44,245 nt of DNA from Phormidium pseudopriestleyi FRX01 (GCF_017313335.1 NZ_JAFLQW010000426.1:1-44245); one strand, 5' to 3'. Positions 20,050 to 28,700 are shown, counted from the stretch's first letter. A program made the numbers and translations. The notes: a model not told the origin generated them from the letters alone.

Positions 20050-20685
20050 TTAGTCAGGGCGTTGAATTACGTCGCCAGGGAAGTAAACTACCCAACGCTG
20101 ACTGAGTACAGTACAGCGCGAGGCTCTTAAAGCCTAATGTTTACCAGACTCAGGCGTGTTGATTTACTACGTTAGAGGCAAGTGTTCAAGCTCTTACCTA
20201 CAGATGCGTAGCTAGTCTGTAGCTACTAAAACTTAAAGATTAAACAGGCTTATTATTGGGTTAAACCAGTGTCTTTAAGGTAGTACCGACCTCTAACAAA
20301 GGCGCAAGCTAACTTCACCCCAGAAATGGTCCGGCTCAATAGAGCAAAACCGTTATGCGGACTTCGGTTGTCAGATTTCAGTTCGTAACTGCCGATCGCG
20401 AAAGTAGATTGCAATACTACAAGGGATTAAGCAACTCCAAGGCGGTAATGGTCTGATTAATTCATGGAGAACAATCTTTATGCAGCGTAAACCTAGCCCC
20501 TCCTTGACTCTCACCGCTAATTGTAGTACCAGTATAGCGTCCGTCTCAATGAGGGAAGAAAGATGAGCAAGACTTGCCGAGTTGCGGTTAACTGCGTGAG
20601 TCAGACTAAACTAAAGCCAAAGTGTGGTTCAACTTAATCTTGAAACCAAGCAGGCCGACAAACGAAACTCTCGCTTTTCGCCATT
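20050..20685 (+). ncRNA. Candidate large structured RNA (unassigned, ~0.6 kb)
   Basis: No frame over 60 codons exists across about 870 bases, yet the stretch is dense in complementary segments. Stems seen: AGTCAG+CGTTG (20052-20064) with CAACG+CTGACT (20093-20103); AGGCT/AGCCT (20121-20135); GTTAGAGG (20171-20178) with CCTCTAAC (20290-20297) enclosing CTACAG/CTGTAG (20198-20222) and CTTAAAGA/TCTTTAAG (20232-20279); GTCCG/CGGAC (20329-20362) around GCTC-AATA-GAGC; AACCG (20348-20352) with CGGTT (20365-20369), which would make a pseudoknot with the previous stem; TGGTTCA/TGAAACCA (20625-20648); CGAAA/TTTCG (20663-20680). It lacks the RNase P core, tmRNA acceptor and tag, and does not look like 6S or SRP RNA. 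It could instead be a long leader of the gene at 20737. Strand is inferred from the promoter and next gene. Confidence 0.45.
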
Positions 20686-20736
20686 TCCATTGAACCGACA
20701 GCACCCACAGGCCACGAGGACTCAATTGGCAGCGTC

Positions 20737-21405
20737 ATGTTTATTCTGAAACGGCAGGATGTTGAAATAACGGGTATTCAGCACCCCAAAACGGGTCAAC
20801 AAATACCGATTTTGAACTATCAAGGTCAGACCTTTCGCTTAATTAACGTGTTCAGCGCTCAACAGGCGGATGAGGCAAGGGCCTTTTGGAGGGACCTAAC
20901 GGATAACCGTGGGAAAGCTTGCGTACTGCTTGAAGAGACTGATCGATACAGTGTTTGGGGCAAAATCCGTCTGGACCAGCTAACAGAGGATGCTCATGGA
21001 GGGGTAGCAGCAGCGCCCCTGTACACCCAAGCCTGTCTTTTAATGTTACAAGCGGTTTTCTTTGACATAGAAGACCTGCTGGGCAATCGGCAAGCGAGTT
21101 CATTTGAAAAGGACATTGCTGAGACCTTTAAAAAATGGCGCTTCCCTCAAGCGGAATCACCGGATGCGGTCAACCAGTTGCTCAATATGGACCCCTTGGG
21201 CGGCGCGCAAGTCCCGTCTTGGCAAGAGCATCATTTGAATACCTTGTTGCAAGAACTCTATCGCTTGGGCAAAGCCTATTTTGGGAATACCAGCTTTGTA
21301 GAACGAGCCTTAGATATCTTGGAAGATATGCCCTCTGGGGAACGCAAGCAGTTTAGAGATTGGCTTGGACAATCTCCCCTCGGTGAGATGTGGTCCCTAT
21401 CTTGA
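20737..21405 (+). CDS. Conserved cyanobacterial protein of unknown function (222 aa)
   Basis: Soluble, no signal peptide or membrane segment. Residues 1-80 look like a beta-rich domain (QIPILNYQGQTFRLINVFSAQQADEA, then CVLLEETDRYSVWGKIRLDQL). Residues 90-222 are mainly helical (CLLMLQAVFFDIEDLLG, FEKDIAETFKKWRFP, LNTLLQELYRLGKAYFG, ERALDILEDMPSGERKQFRDWLG). I think similar proteins are widespread in cyanobacteria but I cannot name a function. The gene is the first after the candidate structured RNA, and the next gene on the same strand starts 135 bases later. The ATG has only a distant GAGGA, so translation may depend on the leader. Confidence 0.75.
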   Translation: MFILKRQDVEITGIQHPKTGQQIPILNYQGQTFRLINVFSAQQADEARAFWRDLTDNRGKACVLLEETDRYSVWGKIRLDQLTEDAHGGVAAAPLYTQACLLMLQAVFFDIEDLLGNRQASSFEKDIAETFKKWRFPQAESPDAVNQLLNMDPLGGAQVPSWQEHHLNTLLQELYRLGKAYFGNTSFVERALDILEDMPSGERKQFRDWLGQSPLGEMWSLS

Positions 21406-21540
21406 AAGAGGGTTCTTTCAAGTGGGTTGGGTGTTCTTGTCGTTAACAAACGGCTCTCTAGGCAAGCCCTTGGCCGTTTCTACGTTTAAGAAAGTCCTAG
21501 ACCCCAAGACCGATGCCCCGTTAGCAATTTGGGAATTTCT

Positions 21541-22530
21541 ATGCGAACGACTTCAGAAAAGTTAACCAGTTCTCAACCCTTGTTTGCAGCTCAGACCCTG
21601 GTGATTGCCGGAATCGCCTGGGCTGTTTTAGCGTTGTTGTTTTTTTTGTTATTTAGCGTACCCGAAGCTCCTGGAATGGGGAGACCCTTGTGGTACTCAA
21701 TCGGTACGTTAATATTTGAATTAGCTGCTTTCTTGGGCGCTGCAATTCTCTGTTTTAGAAATTGGCGCGCTCCTCAAATTGTCAGTGGACGGAATGTCTG
21801 GCTGGCGCTTGGGATTGGAATGCTGTGCTATTTTCTAGGCGGCGTGTTATTTGGCTTATGGGAGTTGTATTGGAATCTTGCCCCGGATGTGTCTTTGGGG
21901 GATTTCTTTTACGCAATTACCTATATTTCCCTAACCGTTGGGATGGTTCTGGCGGTCTCAGGCCGCAAGCTGAATTTAGAAATTTGGCAGTGGGCCGTCC
22001 TCGGGGCGATCGCCTTGGCCGGGATATCCTTAGCGTACTGGCTGGCAGTGGCTGAACCGATTGATTTGCCGGAGGCAGCCTCACCCCTGGCGATCGAGCA
22101 GGTTGAGCCATCAGCTACCGGCTCCGGGACCTCGGCTCCTGCTCCGGCCTCCAGCACCCCGCAATCGGCTCCGGGCTTCATTTTGGCCATTGACCAAGCC
22201 CTAACTCCGGTGGCTTACTATGTGAATTTGTTCTATGTGATCATGGACGTCTTGCTCCTGATCCTGGCAACAGCACTGTTGTTAGCCTTTTGGGGAGGAC
22301 GCTTCTCTCAGTCTTGGCGGATGATTGCGGCGGCTACTTTTTCACTCTATATTGCCGATATGTGGTTTAAGTACGCCGATGTCTGGGTCGCCAACTATGA
22401 AAGTGGCAGTCTTTTGGAAGTCTTCTGGGTTTTCAGTGCCGTTTTGTTCGGCATTGGTGCAGTCTTGGAATACGATATCTCTACTCGTTCTCGTTCTCGG
22501 GGGCGTAGAAGAGGCGGGTCCTCAGATTGA
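21541..22530 (+). CDS. Eight-helix membrane protein of unknown function
   Basis: 329 aa. ATG 21541 is chosen because GGGA lies 8 bases upstream; a TTG four codons earlier is the only alternative nearby. Hydrophobic segments lie at about 20-38, 48-72, 82-106, 120-138, 146-168, 224-250, 258-280 and 288-310. A long Ala/Pro/Ser-rich loop between helices 5 and 6 (about 173-210) is low complexity. The C-terminal tail is very basic (RSRSRGRRRGG). No enzyme motif is visible. It lies in the same direction as the 222-aa gene and the HTH gene, and I believe it is a cyanobacterial conserved family without known role. Confidence 0.8.
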   Translation: MRTTSEKLTSSQPLFAAQTLVIAGIAWAVLALLFFLLFSVPEAPGMGRPLWYSIGTLIFELAAFLGAAILCFRNWRAPQIVSGRNVWLALGIGMLCYFLGGVLFGLWELYWNLAPDVSLGDFFYAITYISLTVGMVLAVSGRKLNLEIWQWAVLGAIALAGISLAYWLAVAEPIDLPEAASPLAIEQVEPSATGSGTSAPAPASSTPQSAPGFILAIDQALTPVAYYVNLFYVIMDVLLLILATALLLAFWGGRFSQSWRMIAAATFSLYIADMWFKYADVWVANYESGSLLEVFWVFSAVLFGIGAVLEYDISTRSRSRGRRRGGSSD

Positions 22531-22738
22531 CCGAACCCATCTGAATCCCCACTCCGACTCGGCTGAAATCCCTTGTCCGGAACGAGGCTACTCTATAACT
22601 CGCCCCCAATCGAACAATGGCATGATATTCTAGTCCTCCCCCATTCAGACACTGGCCGCGCTAAGATGGCGCTCATCCCCCTTAAGCGCGTTCAATCCCT
22701 CCGACTCTCGTCCAAATGTTTACCCCCGATGATGCGGC

Positions 22739-23581
22739 ATGAGTTCTCGAAAACTATCTGAATCTGACAAAAGCGACATTATCGACCTGTATCGACAGCC
22801 CGGAGAAACAACTTTAACCCTGGCAAGTCGTTACGGTGTCAGTAGCTCGACAATTAGCCGCATCCTCAAAAGCACGTTATCTGAAGAGGAATATGAATCC
22901 CTCATCCAACAAAAGCGCTCTGGTCGCTTCATTCCGAGCGATCCAGACCCCCTGGATGAGAAAGAGGAAGGCGAGCAGTTTCTAGCTGATCCGCGTCAAA
23001 AACGCATTCGCCTCCGTTCCGCTTCGGATGCTGCTGAGGAAGAAGATAAAAACGAGCTTGAACTCCCAGTGTCAGGCTTTAACGATCGCTATCCCAGGAT
23101 CGAAACTAGCGCTCTCCAGGAAATGTTGGGAGAAGACATCCTGGATGAGGACGATGAGGACGACGAATTAGAGGATGATGAAGAATTAGAGGATGAGGAC
23201 GATGAGGACGACGATGAGGAGTGGGAGGATGATGAACCCCTCTTGCGGCGAGTTCCGCCTCGGACCTCTACTGTCGTTGAAGTCTTACCCCTAGCAGAAG
23301 CTGAACTTCCAAAAATCTGTTATGTGGTTGTAGACAAAGGGGGGGATTTAATTACTCGCCCTCTCAAAGAGTTTGCCGAACTCGGACAAATTCCGGCTCA
23401 AGAGTCTTATGAAAGAACTCTGCCGGTTTTTGACAATCACCGAGTCGCTCGTCGCTTTTCAGCCCGAAATCAACGGGTGATTAAGGTTCCCGATGGCCGG
23501 ATGCTGCAAAAAACTAGCGTTTATTTGCAATCTAAGGGAATTACCCGTTTACTGATTGATGGTCAAGTTTACTCTCTGTAG
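22739..23581 (+). CDS. HTH protein with a long acidic tract (280 aa)
   Basis: Residues 5-50 form a transposase-type helix-turn-helix (SDKSDIIDLYRQPGETTLTLASRYGVSSSTISRILK). A variable linker follows, then a run at 132-167 in which almost every residue is Asp or Glu. A C-terminal domain (about 190-280) includes KICYVVVDKGGDLITRPLKEF and VYLQSKGITRLLIDGQVYSL. No catalytic DDE domain follows, so this is not a transposase but a putative DNA-binding protein that has taken over that HTH. The acidic run may mimic DNA or bind a basic partner. The gene converges on rsmI with 20 bases between stops. Role unknown. Confidence 0.8.
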   Translation: MSSRKLSESDKSDIIDLYRQPGETTLTLASRYGVSSSTISRILKSTLSEEEYESLIQQKRSGRFIPSDPDPLDEKEEGEQFLADPRQKRIRLRSASDAAEEEDKNELELPVSGFNDRYPRIETSALQEMLGEDILDEDDEDDELEDDEELEDEDDEDDDEEWEDDEPLLRRVPPRTSTVVEVLPLAEAELPKICYVVVDKGGDLITRPLKEFAELGQIPAQESYERTLPVFDNHRVARRFSARNQRVIKVPDGRMLQKTSVYLQSKGITRLLIDGQVYSL

Positions 23582-23601
23582 CTGTCCCGAGGCCCTAGGG
23601 T

Positions 23602-24471
23602 TTACAGGTCCTCGGCATTGGGCTGATCTAGGCCGATCGCCAGTTGATAAATCTGGCGTCGGGGAAGGTCGGTTTCCTGCGCCAACTGCCTTGTGGCTTC
23701 GGACCGGGTGAGTCCCTGGGCGATCGCATTTTGTAATGCAGCTTTGAGGGTCTCTTCTGAAAAAACGGGGGTTGAGCGATCGCCCCCGTCAATGACTAAG
23801 GTAAATTCTCCTTTGGGTTGACAATTGTCGTCATAATGTGCTATAGCCTCGGCAATTGTTCCCCGCCAAAACTCTTCATGGAGCTTGGTTAACTCTCGCC
23901 CTAACACCAAGGCGCGATCGCCCCCCAATATTTTCTCTAAATCTCGTAATGTTTTCCGCAACCGATGGGGCGCTTCATAAAGCACCATTGCCCTTGTCTC
24001 TCCCTTTAACCCCTGCAACTGCTCCTGTCGTTCTTTTCCCTTGACCGGCAAAAACCCCTCAAAGGTAAATCGAGAGGCAGGTAAACCCGCTGCACTAATG
24101 GCCGTAATGCAGGCACTGGGTCCGGGAATTGGCACTACCACAATTCCTTTTTCCAGACAAGCTTTGACGAGTTCATATCCGGGATCCGAGATTCCGGGCA
24201 TTCCGGCATCGGTAACCAGGGCGATCGCCTGACCCTCTGCTAACCGATTTACTAATTCTGGAATTCGCTGTTGTCGGTTATGTTCGTGATAGCTAATTTG
24301 CGGTGTTTTAATTTGAAAATGATGCAACAATTTTCCCGTGTGCCGGGTATCCTCAGCGGCGATCGCATCAACTTCCTGCAAAATTCTGACCGCCCGGAAT
24401 GTCATATCTTCCAGGTTCCCGATGGGCGTTCCCACAATATAAAGTGTGCCTAGTTTTGAATCAATTTCCAT
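23602..24471 (-). CDS. rsmI: 16S rRNA (cytidine1402-2'-O)-methyltransferase RsmI
   Basis: 289 aa, normal for the family. It has the tetrapyrrole-methylase fold with YIVGTPIGNLEDMTFRAV at the N-terminus, AEDTRHTGKLLHHF, ALVTDAGMPGISDPGYELV and the SAM-site segment VPIPGPSACITAISAAGLP. C-terminal half includes FEGFLPVKGKER, GETRAMVLYEAPHRL and LGRELTKLHEE. RsmI methylates the ribose of C1402 in the decoding centre of 16S rRNA. A C-terminal extension (about 230-289) is the HTH-like accessory part. Divergent from the PfkB kinase gene, with 133 bases between starts. Confidence 0.94.
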   Translation of the reverse strand: MEIDSKLGTLYIVGTPIGNLEDMTFRAVRILQEVDAIAAEDTRHTGKLLHHFQIKTPQISYHEHNRQQRIPELVNRLAEGQAIALVTDAGMPGISDPGYELVKACLEKGIVVVPIPGPSACITAISAAGLPASRFTFEGFLPVKGKERQEQLQGLKGETRAMVLYEAPHRLRKTLRDLEKILGGDRALVLGRELTKLHEEFWRGTIAEAIAHYDDNCQPKGEFTLVIDGGDRSTPVFSEETLKAALQNAIAQGLTRSEATRQLAQETDLPRRQIYQLAIGLDQPNAEDL

Positions 24472-24604
24472 GAATAACGGACTAAATTTTTCCCAATTTT
24501 AATCTGGACAAAATACCTAACGGATAAACTTAAACTCCGGTGGCGGATTCCCGAGTCATCCGCATCTCAATTCATGATAAAGTATGAAACTCCAGAGATT
24601 TTGA

Positions 24605-25504
24605 ATGGAAGAATCAGCAGCCTTGAACCCAGATGACAAAACCCTGAAAAAACAAGGATTGTTTGTCGGATTAGTCACCCTGGATGTGATTTATTTAACC
24701 GCAGGAGTGCCTCAAAACAATCAGAAAATTGTGGCGACTGACTCGATGATTAATGCTGGGGGACCGGCAACCAATGCAGCGATCGCCTTTAGCTATCTCG
24801 GCAATCACTCGACCCTCGTCGGGGCGATCGGGCAACATCCCCTAACGGCCATTGTTTATGAGGAATTAGAGCAGTATGGGGTGGCGATCGCCGATTTAGA
24901 CCCTCAGCGCACCGAACCCCCACCACTGTCTTCCATTATCGTCACTGAAGCAACCGGCGATCGGGCTGTTATTTCCATCAATGCCACAAAATCTCAAATC
25001 CTGGGCGATCGGCTACCCCTTGATTCCTGGTCCAAGTTTAACATAGTCCTGACTGATGGACATCAAATGTCCGTCAGTCAACGGATCGCCCAAATCACTC
25101 ATGCCCAAACCATCCCCATCGTCCTGGATGGAGGAAGCTGGAAACCCGGATTTGAAAACCTTCTCCCCTTTATAAATTATGCCTTATGTTCCAGCAATTT
25201 TTATCCCCCAAACTGCCACAATTCCTCCGAAGTTTTCACCTATCTTGCCAACCGGGGAATCCCCCATATTGCCATTACTAACGGGGAAAACCCCATTCAA
25301 TACCTCAGTCAGGGTATCCCCGGTTGGGTAGAAGTTCCTAAAGTCAAAGCCCTTGATACATTAGGAGCCGGTGATATTTTTCATGGTGGATTTTGTCATT
25401 ATATTTTACAAGAAACATTTCCCCAGGCTTTAGCTTCTGCGGCAATCATTGCCTCCGACGCTTGTCAAGGATTTGGGACACGCCACTGTATGACCCTTAC
25501 TTAA
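24605..25504 (+). CDS. PfkB-family sugar kinase
   Basis: 299 aa ribokinase-like fold. The N-terminal signature GGPATNAAIAFSYLGNHSTLVGAIG and the C-terminal anion-hole motif DTLGAGDIFHGGF (catalytic D257) are both intact. The substrate site residues are not diagnostic, so the sugar or nucleoside substrate is unknown. The C-terminal IIASDACQGFGTR closely follows ribokinase-type kinases of cyanobacteria. It stands alone and is divergent from rsmI. Confidence 0.9.
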   Translation: MEESAALNPDDKTLKKQGLFVGLVTLDVIYLTAGVPQNNQKIVATDSMINAGGPATNAAIAFSYLGNHSTLVGAIGQHPLTAIVYEELEQYGVAIADLDPQRTEPPPLSSIIVTEATGDRAVISINATKSQILGDRLPLDSWSKFNIVLTDGHQMSVSQRIAQITHAQTIPIVLDGGSWKPGFENLLPFINYALCSSNFYPPNCHNSSEVFTYLANRGIPHIAITNGENPIQYLSQGIPGWVEVPKVKALDTLGAGDIFHGGFCHYILQETFPQALASAAIIASDACQGFGTRHCMTLT

Positions 25505-25594
25505 AGCGGGTCTAAACCTATCTCTTTAGAAGGATTTGAAGACCCATTTAATTGATTAAAATTAATACCAAAAGCCGGTTAAGGAAGCTAAACG

Positions 25595-26074
25595 ATGCAA
25601 ACCCGAGAACAATTCCTGCGGCTCTCTCCTCGTAATCCGTGGATTGGTTGGGGATTAGGAGTCTTTTACTTAAGCTGTGCCTGTCTGTCACTGCTCTTGA
25701 TTCCGGTTGGGACCGCGATGATTTGGATTGCGATGACCAGTCCGTTACTGATTATTGCTGATGAATTATGTGCTGCTATAGAAATTAGTCCTAGCCAAAT
25801 TGTGCGGCGCAGTCCTCTGAGTCCGAGACTGATTATCCCTTGGGTTGATGTCAAACGAGCTATCTTAGTGTCTAATCGGAAAAACAATCGGTTAGTGTAC
25901 ATTCAAGCCCGGGAACCGTTACGGTATTCTATTTCTTTTAACAGTAAGCAAAAAAAATTTAGAAATGGATTGCGCGTGCTTTTTGAAATTGCCGAAGTGA
26001 ATCGGATGGATATTGAAATTAAAGGGTTATCCCGTCGTCGAGATTGGAAACAGTGGGCTTACCTAGAAAATTGA
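25595..26074 (+). CDS. Membrane protein with PH-like domain, unknown function
   Basis: 159 aa. One or two hydrophobic segments at about 18-60 form a hairpin. The remainder is beta-rich (IEISPSQIVRRSPLSPRLIIPWVDVKRAILV, RLVYIQAREPLRYSISF) and is consistent with a bacterial PH-like fold (bPH) displayed on the membrane. The basic C-terminus ends LSRRRDWKQWAYLEN. No function is known to me. It follows the PfkB kinase by 90 bases on the same strand and may be cotranscribed. Confidence 0.75.
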   Translation: MQTREQFLRLSPRNPWIGWGLGVFYLSCACLSLLLIPVGTAMIWIAMTSPLLIIADELCAAIEISPSQIVRRSPLSPRLIIPWVDVKRAILVSNRKNNRLVYIQAREPLRYSISFNSKQKKFRNGLRVLFEIAEVNRMDIEIKGLSRRRDWKQWAYLEN

Positions 26075-26589
26075 AGGGATTAAGATTAAGCCGTCGTGAC
26101 TTTTTAGATAATCTGGTTTTTCAAGCCTTCTTTAGAAAGATTAGACTGGCACAGCCGTTACCCATCCCCTCGATCGCTTGATAGAAAGTCGGGGCAATTT
26201 ATCTGGGTTCCGCTACCCCTGGGGTTATATAGCGTCTACATGAATGGTCACAATGATTTAGACTGGCCTATATATTTCCCCAGCTTATGAGGAAGTGCGC
26301 GGAGAGTCGATTTGTACTTTTCCCGATAGAGGGTTTCAGGAGATTCTTCAAGTCACTTCAAGAAAACAGTTCATCTATCGTGTAGGGAATCAGTGAAATT
26401 ACTGAAAAATTGTTAGAAATCAGAGCGAATGTTAGCAAGTCTTGTATCAAGAAAACATGGGTTAAGTTAGGATAGAGAGGTCAGCTTAAATTTAAGACCA
26501 AAGATAAGCGGGCCTTTTTAAAACTATAAAAAACCCGGATAAATCATAAGGAGAGGGTTTTAAAGTTAGGCTAATTACCCGAGAGAAAA
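26075..26589. other. Intergenic region upstream of the CysQ-type gene
   Basis: 515 bases with no gene I can support. A GGAGAGGGTTTTAAAG ribosome-binding stretch lies near 26550-26566, somewhat far from the start at 26590. No repeat family or RNA was seen. Confidence 0.4.
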
Positions 26590-27483
26590 ATGAGCAAAAG
26601 CAAACAGTTAGGAGCAGCGATGAGGGACAATCGCTTAGAGAAATTGGAGGAGATAGGAGCGATCGCCCGGATGATTGGTTGGGGGAGTGCGGATATTCTG
26701 ACCTATTATCATACCGATGCGGCAGGGAAACTGAAGGTGAGGCAAAAAAAAGAAGGTCCCGTCACTAATGCCGATGTAGCGGCGAACGAGTATATCTTGC
26801 AAAAATTACGGATTGCCTTTGGCAGTCTGGAGTTTGGGTATCTGAGTGAGGAAAGTTATGAATCCCATGCCAATGGCGATCGCCGGAATCACCAGTGGGT
26901 TTGGATTATTGACCCCATCGATGGAACCCGCGCCTATATTCAGCAAAACCCTAACTATGCGGTGCATATTGCCTTAGTCCATGAAGGGCAACCCGTCGTG
27001 GCAGTGGTGGCAGTCCCTTCAGCCCAGAAATTATATTACGCCCAGCGTGGAGGGGGAGCCTTTGTGGAAAACCGTTCCGGCGATCGCACCCCCGTGAAAG
27101 TCTCCTCGCGCGATCGCCTCGAAGACTTATGCTTGCTGACGCGACGGACCCGCAAAGGCGAGAAACTGGACAAACTATTGCAACGGTTACCCTGCCAAAC
27201 CCAACAATATATGGGGAGTATCGGGTGCAAAATTGCCGCCATTGTGGAACAGCAGGTGGATGGGTTTATTTCCCTCTCTGGCAGAGGTGCCCCCAAAGAT
27301 TGGGACTTTGCGGCCCCGGAGTTGATTTTGACCGAAGCAGGGGGCCAGTTAACCTTTATGGATGGGACCCCTTTGCGCTATAACCAAAAAGATGTGAATC
27401 AGTGGGGATGCGCGATCGCCAGTAATGCTCATTGCCACGAAGCATTATGTCATCAAGTCCAGAAGATTTTGGCCTCACTCTAA
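26590..27483 (+). CDS. Inositol-monophosphatase-family phosphatase (CysQ-like)
   Basis: 297 aa. Metal-site motifs are intact: the acidic motif SEESYESHANGD, then DPIDGT (D108, D111) and the C-terminal WDFAAPELILTEAGG. The K-x-D-x-S/T-x-A-D motif is represented by KKEGPVTNADVAANEYI. This pattern is that of 3'(2'),5'-bisphosphate nucleotidase CysQ, which recycles PAP from sulfate assimilation, but inositol-1-phosphatase cannot be excluded. Start at 26590 fits the family; ATG 26620 (MRDNRLEKL) is an alternative. No cys genes are adjacent. Confidence 0.85.
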   Translation: MSKSKQLGAAMRDNRLEKLEEIGAIARMIGWGSADILTYYHTDAAGKLKVRQKKEGPVTNADVAANEYILQKLRIAFGSLEFGYLSEESYESHANGDRRNHQWVWIIDPIDGTRAYIQQNPNYAVHIALVHEGQPVVAVVAVPSAQKLYYAQRGGGAFVENRSGDRTPVKVSSRDRLEDLCLLTRRTRKGEKLDKLLQRLPCQTQQYMGSIGCKIAAIVEQQVDGFISLSGRGAPKDWDFAAPELILTEAGGQLTFMDGTPLRYNQKDVNQWGCAIASNAHCHEALCHQVQKILASL

Positions 27484-27561
27484 CGCAGCATCTGTCTGAT
27501 GTCATCTAACCGAGTACAGAACAAGTAGAATCTGATGATTTGGCAAATCTGACGGATTCAG

Positions 27562-28212
27562 TTATTCGGGTAAACGATGGGCGATAATCGCATAAAAGGG
27601 GTCGCCACCGCCCATGCCCATAAACTGCAAGATAGAAGGGAGATCGGACTTGCGAGTCATCGCTTCCGGGTTAGAAAACCCTTCTACTGCCTTAAAGTAA
27701 CGTTTCACCAGCGTAACGCGAGACCCTTCGTTACCCTCGCGCCATGCTTGAATCGCTTTCTGATAAAACATTCGATTGGAAAAACTAATAATGGCGATTC
27801 CCCCCGGTTTCAGGATGCGGTGAATTTCGCTAAATACCACTTCAGGATGTTGGATATATTGGACCGAAACCGCATTCAGGACCGCATCAAAACTTTGGTC
27901 TTCTAGGGGGAGGTGGGGATTGTCATTGAGATTTTGGACAAAATAATGGTTAAGACGACGATTTTTGGCTAGTTCCTCTTGATTGAGACCATGACCTTCG
28001 ACATGAGCAAAGGTCATCTCTGGGGGAAGATGGGAGACCCAGGAACTCATCATATCGAAGATGCGGTGGTTGGGTTTGAGGCGATCGCGATACAGATGGG
28101 TCAGTTGGTCGATGAATCCCTTATCCACATGGGTGACGAACCGGGGGAGGGAATAAAAGAGGCGATCGTCGGATTCATCCAGTTTCGTGCGTTGGGTCGG
28201 TTGTAACAACAT
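27562..28212 (-). CDS. Methyltransferase-like protein with degenerate SAM motif I
   Basis: 216 aa. The second half is a clear Methyltransf_11 half-fold: DQSFDAVLNAVSVQYIQHPEVVFSEIHRILKPGGIAIISFSNRMF. Where the glycine-rich loop of motif I should be, the sequence reads IFDMMSSWVSHLP, without glycines. GHGLNQEELAKNRRL stands where the post-I acidic residue usually is. This pattern is shared, as I recall, by a cyanobacterial and plant subfamily, so it is probably inherited rather than mutational. It may bind SAM in another way or have lost activity. The gene is convergent with the CysQ-type gene. Confidence 0.8.
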   Translation of the reverse strand: MLLQPTQRTKLDESDDRLFYSLPRFVTHVDKGFIDQLTHLYRDRLKPNHRIFDMMSSWVSHLPPEMTFAHVEGHGLNQEELAKNRRLNHYFVQNLNDNPHLPLEDQSFDAVLNAVSVQYIQHPEVVFSEIHRILKPGGIAIISFSNRMFYQKAIQAWREGNEGSRVTLVKRYFKAVEGFSNPEAMTRKSDLPSILQFMGMGGGDPFYAIIAHRLPE

Positions 28213-28352
28213 AGAGACAGGGGGCGGTTAGCTTGAATTTATTCTTATTGTAAAAAAAATCAAGAAATATAAAGCAGAAGAATCAGTCAACTTTCCCCAT
28301 ACCTTGAGACAGAACATCGGACAAATTCAAGACTCGGTGGGCCAAGACCTAG

Positions 28353-28483
28353 TATAGCGAACCTAAATCAGTTGTGGAAGAAGACCTCTCCCCCAACCCC
28401 TCTCCTGCTCCTTGCCGGATGTTTTGGGCCACCTTATGTTGGGGCAGAGGGCTTTATTCCACAACTGATATAGGATTGCTATA
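28353..28483. repeat. MITE-like element with TATAGC...GCTATA termini (copy 2)
   Basis: Second copy of the family at 8882-8990. Outer ends TATAGCGAACCT and AGGATTGCTATA are imperfect inverted repeats, and an inner perfect 13-base pair follows: ATCAGTTGTGGAA (28367-28379) and TTCCACAACTGAT (28457-28469). The interior is G/C rich and non-coding. Confidence 0.75.
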
Positions 28484-28587
28484 GAAACCCGATTTTTGAA
28501 TAAATATCTCCATGAGAAACAACCCACTGCTGTAAAAAATCGGGTTCTTAGGGTCAGTCCTAGTCTGAGTGGAAACCCTTGATCTGT

Positions 28588-28638
28588 TGTGGAAAACTGC
28601 CATAAATCTGTGGAAAACTATTATAAATCTGTGGAAAA
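28588..28638. repeat. Three DnaA-box-like TGTGGAAAA copies at 21-bp spacing
   Basis: TGTGGAAAA at 28588-28596, 28609-28617 and 28630-28638, each 21 bases apart. ATAAATC precedes copies 2 and 3. The complement TTTTCCACA matches the DnaA box used in cyanobacteria. Downstream are two copies of TTTCAACCGAG (28648-28658, 28661-28671) and GGTTATCCCC. Confidence 0.7.
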
Positions 28639-28700
28639 CGACAGATATTTCAACCGAGATTTTCAACCGAGGTTATCCCCTTGAGGAAGAAGTCCGCCCT

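Noticed and set aside
20050-20685. RNase P RNA, tmRNA, 6S or group II intron
   Set aside because: No GAGGAAAGTCC core, no tmRNA acceptor or tag-peptide reading frame, no matching length for 6S. GTGCG near 20021 resembles a group II 5' end, but there is no convincing domain V and no intron-encoded protein.
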